From Clostridia bacterium (lineage in GTDB: Bacteria > Bacillota > Clostridia > Oscillospirales > Acutalibacteraceae): a stretch of DNA of 41,842 nucleotides. This document shows, in pieces, positions 23,654 to 32,478 of this stretch (position 1 is the first letter of the stretch; each line of letters begins with the position of its first letter). The stretch covers positions 1 to 41,842 of the forward strand of contig JAFQMC010000019.1 in the NCBI GenBank assembly GCA_017421045.1, read 5' to 3'. Made by a program: the position numbers and the translations under genes. The notes under the pieces are model-generated. The model saw only the letters and a list, made by a program, of their open reading frames with translations. It had not been told where the DNA came from and searched no databases.

Positions 23654-24745
23654 TCAGTACATTTTTGCCAGCGCCAGCAGGTCTCGTAAGTCGATAGTAT
23701 TGTCAACAAATAAGTTTGTTGCTTTTCTTTCTACCGTGTCAAGGTCCCTTGTTTTGCAAAAATAATCCATAAACAGATACAGATCTCTGGAGTTGACATT
23801 ACCCTCTCCGGTGATATCTCCCATAACGATAATACAGTATTGCTTGCCTTGGTAATTTACGGTCATTCTTGTGCCGAGCTTTCCGCTTGTGCGTACTTTT
23901 CCGTTTACGTCGGTTACACGGAAATTTTCTTTATCAGCTCCAAGTGAATCCCTCAGTTTTGCGTAAGTCGTTCCGAGTGATACGTATATATATTCACCCT
24001 GGATGTTGTACACGTCATTGTTTGTTTCAGTGGAGGTATCATTGGGGAGAACAGGTTGCGTCTCAACGGCTTTTTCAAAAATTTCGCCATTGCTGTATTG
24101 ATACTCAATTCCTCTTGAGTCAGTGACAATTCCGTCTCCCTTATATGAACAGGGGACAGCGGGGCGCAGAGAGGAAACATTATGGAAATATTCACCGTTG
24201 AGAGTAACAATTCCGTTTGCTGTAATGGCGGTTACATTACTTCCGTCAAGACAGAGCAGTTGATAGACATCAGACTTTAATCTGATAGTGTGCTCAAGAA
24301 CGTTATTGCTGTAGCAGGAGACGTTTGTCTGGTTGTTTTCATTGACAAAATAGTAATTGTTGTATTTGTCAGCAGTGAATCCGTATTCAGTGCAACCATG
24401 TGGAAGATTAAGCGCACTGGTAGAAAGAGCAAAAGTCCCCAAATCTAACTTGTAGATAGTAACCCTGCTATGGGCCGCAGTCATTTCGTCTGCACTCAGC
24501 AGATACAGAGTTTTGTTTGATACAGAGCAGGATTCATAACTTCCGCTAATATAAAAGCTTCCCTCAGACTTGGCGGAAACAACACTGACATGGTTATCGT
24601 TAACTCTTATTGTGTAAACAGTGTCATCATAAAAATCGGTGACATTAAACTGCGTGTAAGCTGATGCAGAAAAGGTCAGGCAAGAAATTAGAAACAGTGT
24701 CGCCAGCAGTAAAATATAAACGCTGCGTAATTTAATGGTTCTGAT
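23654..24745 (-). CDS. Secreted protein with degenerate C-terminal dockerin-like domain, apparent ATC start
   Basis: Reading upstream of the first ATG (24484), the frame stays open and encodes a signal peptide (IRTIKLRSVYILLLATLFLI, then SCLTFSASA). A strong GGAGG (24753-24757) is 7 nt before an ATC at 24745, so I place the start there (363 aa). Starting at the ATG would lose the export signal and has no ribosome site. The middle (about 90-270) alternates short strands with Tyr/Asn/Thr, possibly a propeller-like domain. The C-terminus has VTDVNGKVRTSGKLGT, which usually precedes clostridial dockerins, then GDITGEGNVNSRDLYLFMDYF (one intact Ca loop) and a second repeat, NLFVDNTIDLRDLLALAKMY, with a damaged loop. 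It may bind a cohesin or be a relic. Confidence 0.75.
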   Translation of the reverse strand: MRTIKLRSVYILLLATLFLISCLTFSASAYTQFNVTDFYDDTVYTIRVNDNHVSVVSAKSEGSFYISGSYESCSVSNKTLYLLSADEMTAAHSRVTIYKLDLGTFALSTSALNLPHGCTEYGFTADKYNNYYFVNENNQTNVSCYSNNVLEHTIRLKSDVYQLLCLDGSNVTAITANGIVTLNGEYFHNVSSLRPAVPCSYKGDGIVTDSRGIEYQYSNGEIFEKAVETQPVLPNDTSTETNNDVYNIQGEYIYVSLGTTYAKLRDSLGADKENFRVTDVNGKVRTSGKLGTRMTVNYQGKQYCIIVMGDITGEGNVNSRDLYLFMDYFCKTRDLDTVERKATNLFVDNTIDLRDLLALAKMY

Positions 24746-24776
24746 GTCAATCCCTCCGATTTCGTGAAATTTTTAT

Positions 24777-24806
24777 ATTATATCTTAAGTATAAGCAATT
24801 TCACAA
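24777..24806 (-). promoter_or_regulatory. Candidate promoter of the dockerin-like gene
   Basis: On the minus strand: TTGTGA, an 18-bp spacer, TATAAT. It lies upstream of the GGAGG site that supports the 24745 start. Confidence 0.5.
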
Positions 24807-24851
24807 AAATTTCTACACAAAGGGAAAAACATTCACGGATATTATTGAAAC

Positions 24852-24881
24852 AAAAAAATAAACGCCACCGGAGTGACGTTT
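24852..24881 (-). terminator. Rho-independent terminator of yebC
   Basis: On the minus strand AAACGTCAC / GTGGCGTTT (one G-T pair) with loop TCCG, followed by ATTTTTTT. Confidence 0.9.
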
Positions 24882-24897
24882 ATTATTGTGATAAAAC

Positions 24898-25635
24898 TTA
24901 TTCTGTCATTTCCCAGTTATGCCATACATTCTGGATATCGTCATTATCCTCAAACATATCGAGCATTTTCTGAAGCTTTTCCTGAATGTCGGTATCGTCA
25001 ACCTTAACATAGGTGTTGGGAACCATAGCAACCTCAGCAGTCACGAAGTTGTATCCCTGTGCTGAAAGGTCATCTCTGACAGCTCCCATATCAGAAGCTT
25101 CAGTATATACAGTGAAGATATCCTCGTCTGCCTCAAAGTCTGCAGCGCCTGCCTCAAGAGCATGCTCCATAACAGTATCCTCGTCAGCTTCAAGATCTTC
25201 TCTGTCAATGACGATTACACCCTTCTGCTCAAACATAAAGCTGACACATCCGGGGGTACCCATGTTTCCACCGTATTTATCAAAGTAGTGGCGGACATCA
25301 CCCGCAGTACGATTGCGGTTGTCTGTGAGAGCCTCAACAATAACGGCTACACCGGAGGGACCATAGCCTTCATATGTAACAGCCTCGTAGTTAGTAGAGT
25401 CGTTGTCGCCGGCAGCCTTTTTGATGATTCTGTCAATGTTATCATTGGGAACATTGTTTGCCTTTGCCTTAGCGATACAATCGCGAAGTTTTGAGTTAAC
25501 AGAGGGGTCAGCACTTCCGCCTTCCTTTACAGCAACGATAAGCTCTCTGCCAATCTTAGTGAATATCTTGGCACGAGCGGCATCGTTCTTGCCTTTTTTC
25601 TGTTTAATGGTACTCCATTTATTATGTCCTGACAT
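24898..25635 (-). CDS. yebC: YebC/PmpR family DNA-binding transcriptional regulator or translation factor
   Basis: A 245-aa cytoplasmic protein. The start MSGHNKWSTIKQKKGKNDAA and KIGRELIVAVKEGGSADP are the family signature. TYEGYGPSGVAVIVEALTDN and GGNMGTPGCVSFMFEQKG follow, with the acidic third domain in the middle. Length matches (about 240-250 aa). Members were described as repressors (PmpR), and more recently as factors helping ribosomes at polyproline stretches. It is monogenic, with its own promoter and terminator. Confidence 0.95.
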   Translation of the reverse strand: MSGHNKWSTIKQKKGKNDAARAKIFTKIGRELIVAVKEGGSADPSVNSKLRDCIAKAKANNVPNDNIDRIIKKAAGDNDSTNYEAVTYEGYGPSGVAVIVEALTDNRNRTAGDVRHYFDKYGGNMGTPGCVSFMFEQKGVIVIDREDLEADEDTVMEHALEAGAADFEADEDIFTVYTEASDMGAVRDDLSAQGYNFVTAEVAMVPNTYVKVDDTDIQEKLQKMLDMFEDNDDIQNVWHNWEMTE

Positions 25636-25669
25636 AAAAATTCATCCCTTTTGCAAAAATATCATAGGA

Positions 25670-25698
25670 ATTATACCACATAGATACAGTATTTGCAA
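25670..25698 (-). promoter_or_regulatory. yebC promoter
   Basis: On the minus strand: TTGCAA, a 17-bp spacer, TATAAT, about 35 bp before the start. Confidence 0.7.
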
Positions 25699-25732
25699 AT
25701 TTTTTAAAAGTTACAATATTGTTACAAATCTA

Positions 25733-25761
25733 TTGTATATATAAAACTTAAATGATATAAT
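25733..25761 (+). promoter_or_regulatory. Promoter of the yicC-rsgA gene cluster
   Basis: TTGTAT (25733-25738), a 17-bp spacer and TATAAT (25756-25761). It is divergent from the yebC promoter and gives a leader of about 65 nt before yicC. Confidence 0.7.
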
Positions 25762-25833
25762 ATTATGAACGTTTATCAGAGGCAGTTTGCAAGGAATAAA
25801 CGTGAGTAATAATAATCGGAAAGGAAGATATTT

Positions 25834-26715
25834 ATGGTCAGATCCATGACAGGTTACGGCAGAGCCGAGGCAACGGTTGCAGGTAAGGAAATTACCGTCG
25901 AACTTAAAAGCGTCAATCACAGATACTTTGAGTTTTCATGCCGCACTTCCAGAGGATATGCTTTTCTGGAGGAAAAGCTCAAGTCCTACGCAAGCTCCCG
26001 CGTATCCCGAGGAAAGATTGATATGTTTGTGTCTGTTGTCTCCTGCGATGATAACGCCGAGTCAACAGTCACCGTCAATCATAGCCTGGCAGCAGGCTAC
26101 GTCAAGGCATTCAGCGAACTGAGTGAAAAGTATAATCTCAAAAACGATGCAACCGCAACCACAGTTGCTCGTTTTCCCGATGTACTCACCGTGCACAAGG
26201 CACCCGAGGACGAAGAAGCTGTTTTACAGGCTGTGTTGCCTGTAGCAAAAGAAGCTGTGGATAAGTTCATCGCCATGCGCGAGGTGGAGGGCGAGAAGCT
26301 CTACGCAGATGTTATGTCAAGAGCCAAGACAATACTCGGCATCGTGGGTATCATCGAGGAGCAGTCGCCCAGAATTGTAGAAGAATACGAAAAACGCCTT
26401 TGCGACAGAATCACTGAACTTATAGGCAATGATACCTTTGATCGTCAGCGCGTGCTTACCGAGGTAGCCGTTTTTGCCGACAAGGTCGCAGTTGCAGAGG
26501 AGACAGTCCGTCTTCGCAGTCACTTTGATCAGCTGAATTCAATTATGAGTGCAAACGAAGCAGTAGGCAGAAAACTTGATTTTATTGTTCAGGAGATGAA
26601 CCGCGAGACCAATACAATCGGTTCCAAGATTCAGGATGCCAAACTTGCACATCAGGTTGTTAACATAAAAGCGGAGATTGAAAAAATCCGTGAGCAGATT
26701 CAGAACATAGAGTGA
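25834..26715 (+). CDS. yicC: YicC family endoribonuclease
   Basis: A 293-aa protein of the YicC/YloC family. The start [13 protein letters not shown] and [15 protein letters not shown] are its signature. The C-terminal DUF1732 block is [23 protein letters not shown]. YicC of E. coli degrades RNA, including small RNA targets. GGAAGG precedes the ATG. It is the first gene of the cluster and is followed 10 bp later by remA, as in Bacillus and Clostridium. Confidence 0.93.
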   Translation: MVRSMTGYGRAEATVAGKEITVELKSVNHRYFEFSCRTSRGYAFLEEKLKSYASSRVSRGKIDMFVSVVSCDDNAESTVTVNHSLAAGYVKAFSELSEKYNLKNDATATTVARFPDVLTVHKAPEDEEAVLQAVLPVAKEAVDKFIAMREVEGEKLYADVMSRAKTILGIVGIIEEQSPRIVEEYEKRLCDRITELIGNDTFDRQRVLTEVAVFADKVAVAEETVRLRSHFDQLNSIMSANEAVGRKLDFIVQEMNRETNTIGSKIQDAKLAHQVVNIKAEIEKIREQIQNIE

Positions 26716-26725
26716 GGTCACAAAT

Positions 26726-26971
26726 ATGAAACTGATAAACATCGGATTCGGCAATGTTGTGTCAGCCAAGCGTCTTGTGGCAGTGCTCAGCCCCGACTCT
26801 GCACCTATCAAGCGAATCATTCAGGATGCAAAGCAGAAGGGAAATTTAGTGGACGCAACCTACGGCAGGCGCTGCAAGGCGGTGCTGTTTACCGACAGCG
26901 ACCACATTATCCTCTCGGCAATATCGCCTGAGACAATAGCAAACCGTATGGAAGAGGGGGATGACAAATGA
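26726..26971 (+). CDS. remA: RemA family extracellular-matrix regulator (DUF370)
   Basis: An 81-aa DNA-binding protein. [30 protein letters not shown] is the family start, and the Arg-rich segment [21 protein letters not shown] is retained. In B. subtilis RemA activates biofilm matrix and osmoprotection genes. A GAGG site precedes the ATG. It overlaps gmk by 4 bp. Confidence 0.93.
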   Translation: MKLINIGFGNVVSAKRLVAVLSPDSAPIKRIIQDAKQKGNLVDATYGRRCKAVLFTDSDHIILSAISPETIANRMEEGDDK

Positions 26972-27552
26972 GTGAGCAGAGTATAATTAAACCCGGTCGA
27001 CTTTTTGTATATTCAGGATGTTCCGGAGTAGGCAAGGGCACAATTATGAAAGAGCTTATAAAAGCTGACAGCACAATCCGTCTCTCCATATCCGCCACCA
27101 CCAGGCTTCCTCGCGCAGGTGAAACCGACGGCGTTGAGTATTTCTTTGTTACCAAAGAAAAGTTCGAGGAAATGATTGCAGAAAACGGCTTCATGGAATA
27201 CGCCAAGTACTGCAACAACTACTATGGTACCCCCAAGAAGGCTGTAGAGGATATGCTGAGTCAAGGTATCAATGTCTTTCTTGAGATTGACGTTGTCGGC
27301 GCACTCAACATCATCAGGGACTATCCTCAGTGTGTCAGCATTTTCATTCTTCCTCCTTCACCCGAGGTTCTCGAACACCGCCTTCGCAAGCGTGGTACCG
27401 AGACCGAGGAGCAGATTCAGAATCGCTTAGGCGCTGCAAAGCGGGAGATGGAGAATGCCGAGAAGTACCAATATACAGTTGTCAATGACGACCTTGACAA
27501 GGCTGTGCAGGATGTGCTTCAGATTGTATACAAAGAAACAGGCAGAGCTTAA
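26968..27552 (+). CDS. gmk: Guanylate kinase
   Basis: A 194-aa cytoplasmic enzyme that phosphorylates GMP/dGMP with ATP. The P-loop is [11 protein letters not shown] near residue 17, with Cys where most relatives have Pro. The GMP-binding segment is [22 protein letters not shown], and the region [12 protein letters not shown] is Walker B. Length is normal (about 190-210 aa). It overlaps remA by 4 bp and would be translated by coupling. Confidence 0.95.
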   Translation: MSEQSIIKPGRLFVYSGCSGVGKGTIMKELIKADSTIRLSISATTRLPRAGETDGVEYFFVTKEKFEEMIAENGFMEYAKYCNNYYGTPKKAVEDMLSQGINVFLEIDVVGALNIIRDYPQCVSIFILPPSPEVLEHRLRKRGTETEEQIQNRLGAAKREMENAEKYQYTVVNDDLDKAVQDVLQIVYKETGRA

Positions 27553-27626
27553 TATCTGCTGAAATATTATCGTTTGAAAGCGAAAGCTTCATATATAAAA
27601 AATTATTTATAGGAGTGTATTATAAA

Positions 27627-27830
27627 ATGAACAGAGCATCTATCGACGATATGTTAAGCGGCAAGGAGAGCCGTTACGCGCTGGTTATCGGCGTAGCAAA
27701 GAGAGCAAGAGAAATTGCACAGGGCTTTGAGGATGAGGGTGTTATCACCGATGACAAGCCCGTTCTTCTTGCAATCGAGGAGTTTAAGAACCACAAGTAC
27801 AATATCTTAGAGCCTCAGGATGAGGAGTGA
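27627..27830 (+). CDS. rpoZ: DNA-directed RNA polymerase omega subunit
   Basis: A 67-aa subunit that helps assemble beta' and stabilises the polymerase. The family's core SRYALVIGVAKRAREIA is present, with KPVLLAIEEFKNHKYNI at the C-terminus. The ATG at 27627 is used rather than an in-frame GTG at 27615, which lies inside the AGGAGTG ribosome site. Position after gmk is the usual one. It overlaps priA by 11 bp. Confidence 0.95.
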   Translation: MNRASIDDMLSGKESRYALVIGVAKRAREIAQGFEDEGVITDDKPVLLAIEEFKNHKYNILEPQDEE

Positions 27831-30261
27831 GAACTCCCTAATAGCAGGTGTTGCTGTTGAGGGCACGGTTTATCATTTTGACAAAATATTTGACTACGCT
27901 GTGAAAGCTGAGGATTTTGCCTGCATAAAACCGGGTTGTCGCGTTAATGTTCCTTTTGCAAGGGGTAACCGCGGCAGGCAGGGGATGGTTATGTATCTGA
28001 AGCAGGGAGACAACTCCGGCCTCAAATACATATCCTCAGTGCTCGACAAAGAGCCGGTTCTGACTGAAGAAATGCTTTCTCTGGCGGATTTTATGCACCG
28101 ACACTACTACTGCACCTATTTTGAGGCTGTAAAGGCCATGCTTCCTGCAGGGCTTGGTTTCAATATTACCACAGTGTACTCGGTTGCAGAGGATGCAGAC
28201 ATCTCAAGTCTGTCGGGAGACGGTCTGAGAATCTATGAATATCTCAGGGATAAAAAATCCCCCGTAAGGCGAGAACAGCTTTTGTCGGAATTCGGACTCT
28301 CAGATTTTGCTCCTTTGGAGCGACTTGCTCAGCAGGGTTTTCTTTTAAAATCCGACGATGCTTTCCGACGCGTAGGGGATAAGTCTGTCCGTATGCTCAG
28401 ACTCTGTGAAAATGCACATGATTATAGCGGCAAACTCACCGAGAAACAGCAGTCCGTGGTGGATGTTATTTTTGCCGCGGGTGAAGCATCGGTTAAAGAG
28501 ATATGCTACTACACAGGTGTAACTCAGGCGGTGGTGGATGCCATCGTCAAAAAAGGCATTGCTGAATACTTTGATGCAGAATCCTTCAGAACACCCGTGA
28601 CAGCTGTGTCAGTGAAACAGAACTTACCCGTTCTTAATTCAGAGCAACAGCAGGCATACGAGGGACTTTGCGAAAAGTACCGCCACAACACAGCTTCAGT
28701 ATCATTGCTTTACGGAGTTACAGGCTCCGGCAAAACCGCCGTGTTCATGCGGATGATAAAAACCGTGATTGAAGATAACAAGGGCGTCATCGTCATGGTG
28801 CCCGAGATCTCCCTCACGCCACAGCTTGTCTCTCGCTTTAAGGGGCTTTTCGGGGATGATGTTGCAATTTTCCACAGCGGATTGTCTCTGGGTGAAAGGC
28901 TTGATGAATTCAAGCGCGTGCAGAAAGGTATGGCAAAAATTGCCGTGGGTACCCGAAGTGCGGTGTTTGCGCCTTTCAAAAACCTCGGACTCATTATTAT
29001 GGACGAGGAGCAGGAGCATACCTACAAATCTGAGAACAAACCCCGTTTTCATGCTCGGGATGTTGCAAAATTCCGATGCAACAGTCAAAGCTGTATGCTT
29101 TTACTGTCATCTGCAACCCCTGATGTAGAGAGCTTCTATCATGCCAATGCCGGCAGATACTCTCTTTTTTCTCTTCATAACCGGTATGGCTCGGCTCAGC
29201 TTCCCGATGTAATCACCGTGGATATGAACGAAGATACAGCATCAGGCAACACCACGGGGATTTCCTCTGTTTTGCTTGAAGCCATAGAGGAAAATCTCAA
29301 AAGTAAAAAACAATCTATCCTTCTGCTCAATCGCAGAGGGTATAATACTTTTGCAGTTTGCAGAAACTGCAAGGAGGCAGTCACTTGTCCTAATTGCTCC
29401 ATATCCCTCACGTATCACAGTGCCAACAATCGGCTTATGTGCCACTATTGCGGATATTCGGAGTCTCTTTCGGGTGAGTGTCCAACTTGTCATGAGCACA
29501 GTCTGAGATTCTGCGGTGCAGGCACACAGCGCGCCGAGGAGACTCTCTCTGAGATTTTTCCTGATGCAAGAATCCTGCGTATGGATGCGGATGCAGTTAT
29601 GCATAAGAATTCACACGAAAAGCTTCTTTCCGCCTTTTCGGCAGGAGAGTATGATATTCTCGTAGGTACCCAGATGGTAGCAAAGGGCCTTGATTTCCCG
29701 AATGTTACCCTGGTCGGCGTTTTGTCCGCAGACCAGATGCTTTATAGCGACGACTACCGTAGCTTTGAGCGTGCGTTTTCTATGCTAACTCAGGTTGTAG
29801 GCAGAAGCGGCAGAGGTGCAGACAAGGGCAGAGCCGTCATTCAGACCTATACACCGGAGAATCCCATAATTGAACTGTCAGCACGGCAGAGTTACGAGGA
29901 ATTCTACAGTGATGAGATTGAAATGCGTCGCGCTATGATGTATCCGCCGTTTTCGGATTTGTTGCTGATAGGTTTTCTTGGCTCAGATAAAGCAAAAACT
30001 ATTACCTGTGCCAATGCATTCATAGCCGAGCTTCAGACCCTTTGTGAGGGTGAGTACAGCGATTTGCCTATCCGTGCGTTGGGGCCGTCTGCGGCGCTTG
30101 TGTCAAAGGTTAATAATAAATACAGATATAAAATTATAATCAAAAGCCGTAATACCAAGAGACTCCGTGAACTGATATCGGGGTTACTCAGGCAATTCGG
30201 TAAAGATAAAAGTTATCAGGATGTTACAGTGTATGTGGATTTGAAGCCTCTCAGCTTCTGA
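27820..30261 (+). CDS. priA: Primosomal protein N' (replication restart helicase PriA)
   Basis: An 813-aa SF2 helicase that reloads the replisome at stalled forks. An N-terminal DNA-binding domain (to about 200) is followed by Walker A LLYGVTGSGKTAV near residue 302 and motif II IIMDEEQEHTYKSE (DEEQ rather than the DEEH of E. coli). The zinc ribbons are CRNCKEAVTCPNC and CHYCGYSESLSGECPTC. The C-terminal helicase lobe carries VGTQMVAKGLDFPNV and TQVVGRSGRGADKGRAVIQT. The ATG lies inside rpoZ, so it is coupled. coaBC, usually found between rpoZ and priA, is missing. Confidence 0.96.
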   Translation: MRSENSLIAGVAVEGTVYHFDKIFDYAVKAEDFACIKPGCRVNVPFARGNRGRQGMVMYLKQGDNSGLKYISSVLDKEPVLTEEMLSLADFMHRHYYCTYFEAVKAMLPAGLGFNITTVYSVAEDADISSLSGDGLRIYEYLRDKKSPVRREQLLSEFGLSDFAPLERLAQQGFLLKSDDAFRRVGDKSVRMLRLCENAHDYSGKLTEKQQSVVDVIFAAGEASVKEICYYTGVTQAVVDAIVKKGIAEYFDAESFRTPVTAVSVKQNLPVLNSEQQQAYEGLCEKYRHNTASVSLLYGVTGSGKTAVFMRMIKTVIEDNKGVIVMVPEISLTPQLVSRFKGLFGDDVAIFHSGLSLGERLDEFKRVQKGMAKIAVGTRSAVFAPFKNLGLIIMDEEQEHTYKSENKPRFHARDVAKFRCNSQSCMLLLSSATPDVESFYHANAGRYSLFSLHNRYGSAQLPDVITVDMNEDTASGNTTGISSVLLEAIEENLKSKKQSILLLNRRGYNTFAVCRNCKEAVTCPNCSISLTYHSANNRLMCHYCGYSESLSGECPTCHEHSLRFCGAGTQRAEETLSEIFPDARILRMDADAVMHKNSHEKLLSAFSAGEYDILVGTQMVAKGLDFPNVTLVGVLSADQMLYSDDYRSFERAFSMLTQVVGRSGRGADKGRAVIQTYTPENPIIELSARQSYEEFYSDEIEMRRAMMYPPFSDLLLIGFLGSDKAKTITCANAFIAELQTLCEGEYSDLPIRALGPSAALVSKVNNKYRYKIIIKSRNTKRLRELISGLLRQFGKDKSYQDVTVYVDLKPLSF

Positions 30262-30285
30262 CATACCGTAGCAGGAGGTATAGAA

Positions 30286-30753
30286 ATGGCAATCAGAAAC
30301 GTTGTAAAAGAGGGGGACAATGTTCTTCGCAAGAAGGCACGTCCCGTCACAGAATTTAACGAGCGACTTCACATACTTCTGGATGATATGGCAGAGACTA
30401 TGTATGCAACCAATGGTGTCGGTCTTGCCGCCAATCAGGTTGGAGTGTTGCGCAGAATTGTGGTGATTGATGTGGGCGAAGGTCTCATAGAGCTTATCAA
30501 CCCAGAGATTATCGAGCGCAAGGGTTCACAGCAGGAGGTCGAGGGATGTCTTTCTTGTCCCGGTGAATATGGCATCACAAAACGTCCTATGTACGTTAAA
30601 GTCAAGGCGCAGGACAGAGATGGTGTTGAGAGAATATACGAAGGTGAAGGTCTTCTTGCCCGTTGTTTCTGTCATGAGATTGACCACCTGGAGGGTATTC
30701 TCTACAAAGATGTAGTAATTCGTATGCTTGCACCTGATGAGATTGAAGCATAA
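30286..30753 (+). CDS. def: Peptide deformylase
   Basis: A 155-aa metallo-enzyme that removes the N-formyl group from nascent proteins. The three motifs are [18 protein letters not shown] (metal-binding Cys) and CHEIDHLEG (two His ligands and the catalytic Glu). Length fits type 1 enzymes. AGGAGG precedes the ATG. fmt follows, so the enzymes that add and remove the formyl group are made together. Confidence 0.96.
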   Translation: MAIRNVVKEGDNVLRKKARPVTEFNERLHILLDDMAETMYATNGVGLAANQVGVLRRIVVIDVGEGLIELINPEIIERKGSQQEVEGCLSCPGEYGITKRPMYVKVKAQDRDGVERIYEGEGLLARCFCHEIDHLEGILYKDVVIRMLAPDEIEA

Positions 30754-30767
30754 GGGAGGCGGGATTT

Positions 30768-31685
30768 TTGAATATTGTATTCATGGGAACGCCCGATTTC
30801 GCTGTTCACAGCCTTGACCGTATTTTTTCGGATGGCCACAAGGTCTCGGCAGTGTTTACAAAACAGGATATGCCCAGAGGCAGAAAAATGATACTTACTC
30901 CTCCCGAGGTTAAAGTCTTTGCTGAGAGTAAGGGTCTCACTGTTTTCCAGCCTTCTACTCTTCGTGATGAAAGTGTAATAAATATCATCAGAGATCTTTC
31001 TCCCGATGTTATCGTAGTTGTAGCATACGGCAAGCTTCTTCCTAAAGAAGTGCTTGAGATACCGCCTCTCGGATGTATAAATGTTCACGGCTCACTTCTT
31101 CCGAGGTTCCGCGGTGCAGCGCCTATCCAGTGGACTGTGCTATCGGGCGATAAAGTAGGCGGTGTTACCACTATGTATATGAATGAGGGACTCGACACAG
31201 GAGATATGATCCTCAAACACGAGACAGAAGTCGGAGAGGACGAAACCTCAGAGGAGCTTTTCAACCGACTCGCGGTCTCAGGAGCAGAGCTTCTCTCAGA
31301 AACTCTGGATCTGCTTGCAAAGGGTGAAGCTACCAAAACTCCTCAAAACGAGGCGGAAGCCACCTATGCACCTATGCTTGATAAATCTATGTGCAGAATA
31401 GACTGGACAAAATCTGCATATGAGGTTCACAATCTTGTCAGAGGTCTCAACTCCTGGCCCATGGCGCTCACAACCCTTGACGGCAAGCGGATAAAAATCA
31501 TAAAAACCAAGAAGTCCGAGCTTTCGGGTAAACCGGGCTTCGTAGTATCAACCGACCCGCTGACAGTTGCTTGCGGCAAAGGCTCTGTAGAGATAATCTC
31601 TCTTCAACCCGAGGGAAAGAAAGCCATGGACTCCAAGTCCTTTTTGATGGGTCACAAGCTGACCAAAGAAAATAATTTTGAATAA
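30768..31685 (+). CDS. fmt: Methionyl-tRNA formyltransferase
   Basis: A 305-aa enzyme that formylates Met-tRNAfMet with 10-formyl-tetrahydrofolate. The start NIVFMGTPDFAVHSL, the catalytic block INVHGSLLPRFRGAAPIQW and the DTGDM motif are typical. A C-terminal tRNA-binding domain starts near residue 205. The start is TTG at 30768 behind GGGAGG. Length is normal (about 305-315 aa). Confidence 0.96.
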   Translation: MNIVFMGTPDFAVHSLDRIFSDGHKVSAVFTKQDMPRGRKMILTPPEVKVFAESKGLTVFQPSTLRDESVINIIRDLSPDVIVVVAYGKLLPKEVLEIPPLGCINVHGSLLPRFRGAAPIQWTVLSGDKVGGVTTMYMNEGLDTGDMILKHETEVGEDETSEELFNRLAVSGAELLSETLDLLAKGEATKTPQNEAEATYAPMLDKSMCRIDWTKSAYEVHNLVRGLNSWPMALTTLDGKRIKIIKTKKSELSGKPGFVVSTDPLTVACGKGSVEIISLQPEGKKAMDSKSFLMGHKLTKENNFE

Positions 31686-31706
31686 TCCGATACGGAGGCA
31701 GTTATT

Positions 31707-32453
31707 TTGGGATTTTTCGCAGGATATTTTTCCTATTTATTATGGATGTTGCCTGCGCTGATAATTTCAGCAATTGCACAGGCAAAGGTGAGTTCCGCTT
31801 ATAATAAGAACTCAAAAATTCAGAATTCAAGAGGCATAACCGGTGCGGATGCTGCACGTCATGTGCTTATGAGCAACAATGTTACCGGTGTCAATATCGT
31901 AGCTACAGCAGGCAAAATGACTGACCATTTTGACCCTCGCAATAACACCATATATCTTTCAGAAGGTGTGTACGGAGCTACAACCATCGCGGCTGTAGGA
32001 ATAGCCGCCCACGAAGCAGGTCACGCAGTTCAGCACGCACAAGGGTATATACCTAATAAGATCCGTTCGATTCTGGTGCCTATAACAAACTTCGGATCAA
32101 GAATCGGTTGGATTCTTATCCTCATCGGCTTTGCTTTTTCCGGCTACTATGCTTATTCTTACAGTAGCTTTGATACAGAGTCTGTCACATATCAGTTAGG
32201 CGGTGTGCTTTTAGTTCTGGGCATTATTCTTTACAGCACGTCTTTGCTGTTTACGCTTGTTACTCTGCCGGTAGAATTCAACGCATCAAAACGTGCGCTG
32301 AATACAATCAAATCAACTAATCTGCTCACTGGCGAGCAGTATAGCGGCGCAAAGCAAACTCTCACCGCTGCTGCAATGACCTATGTTGCATCTGCACTGA
32401 CAGCGCTTTTGCAGCTTCTCAGAGTCATAATGCTTGCGAAGCGTCGTCGATGA
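31707..32453 (+). CDS. Zinc metallopeptidase, YugP family (PF04298)
   Basis: A 248-aa membrane protease. An N-terminal helix (YFSYLLWMLPALIISAIAQ) anchors it. The zinc motif is AAHEAGHAVQHA (HExxH near residue 95). More helices lie at about 130-155 and 168-190, and a third metal-site region VEFNASKRALNTI follows. It starts at TTG behind CGGAGG. YugP-type genes commonly sit between fmt and rsmB in Clostridia; the substrate is unknown. Confidence 0.92.
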   Translation: MGFFAGYFSYLLWMLPALIISAIAQAKVSSAYNKNSKIQNSRGITGADAARHVLMSNNVTGVNIVATAGKMTDHFDPRNNTIYLSEGVYGATTIAAVGIAAHEAGHAVQHAQGYIPNKIRSILVPITNFGSRIGWILILIGFAFSGYYAYSYSSFDTESVTYQLGGVLLVLGIILYSTSLLFTLVTLPVEFNASKRALNTIKSTNLLTGEQYSGAKQTLTAAAMTYVASALTALLQLLRVIMLAKRRR

Positions 32454-32478
32454 TTAAAAATTACTACGGAGACAAAAA

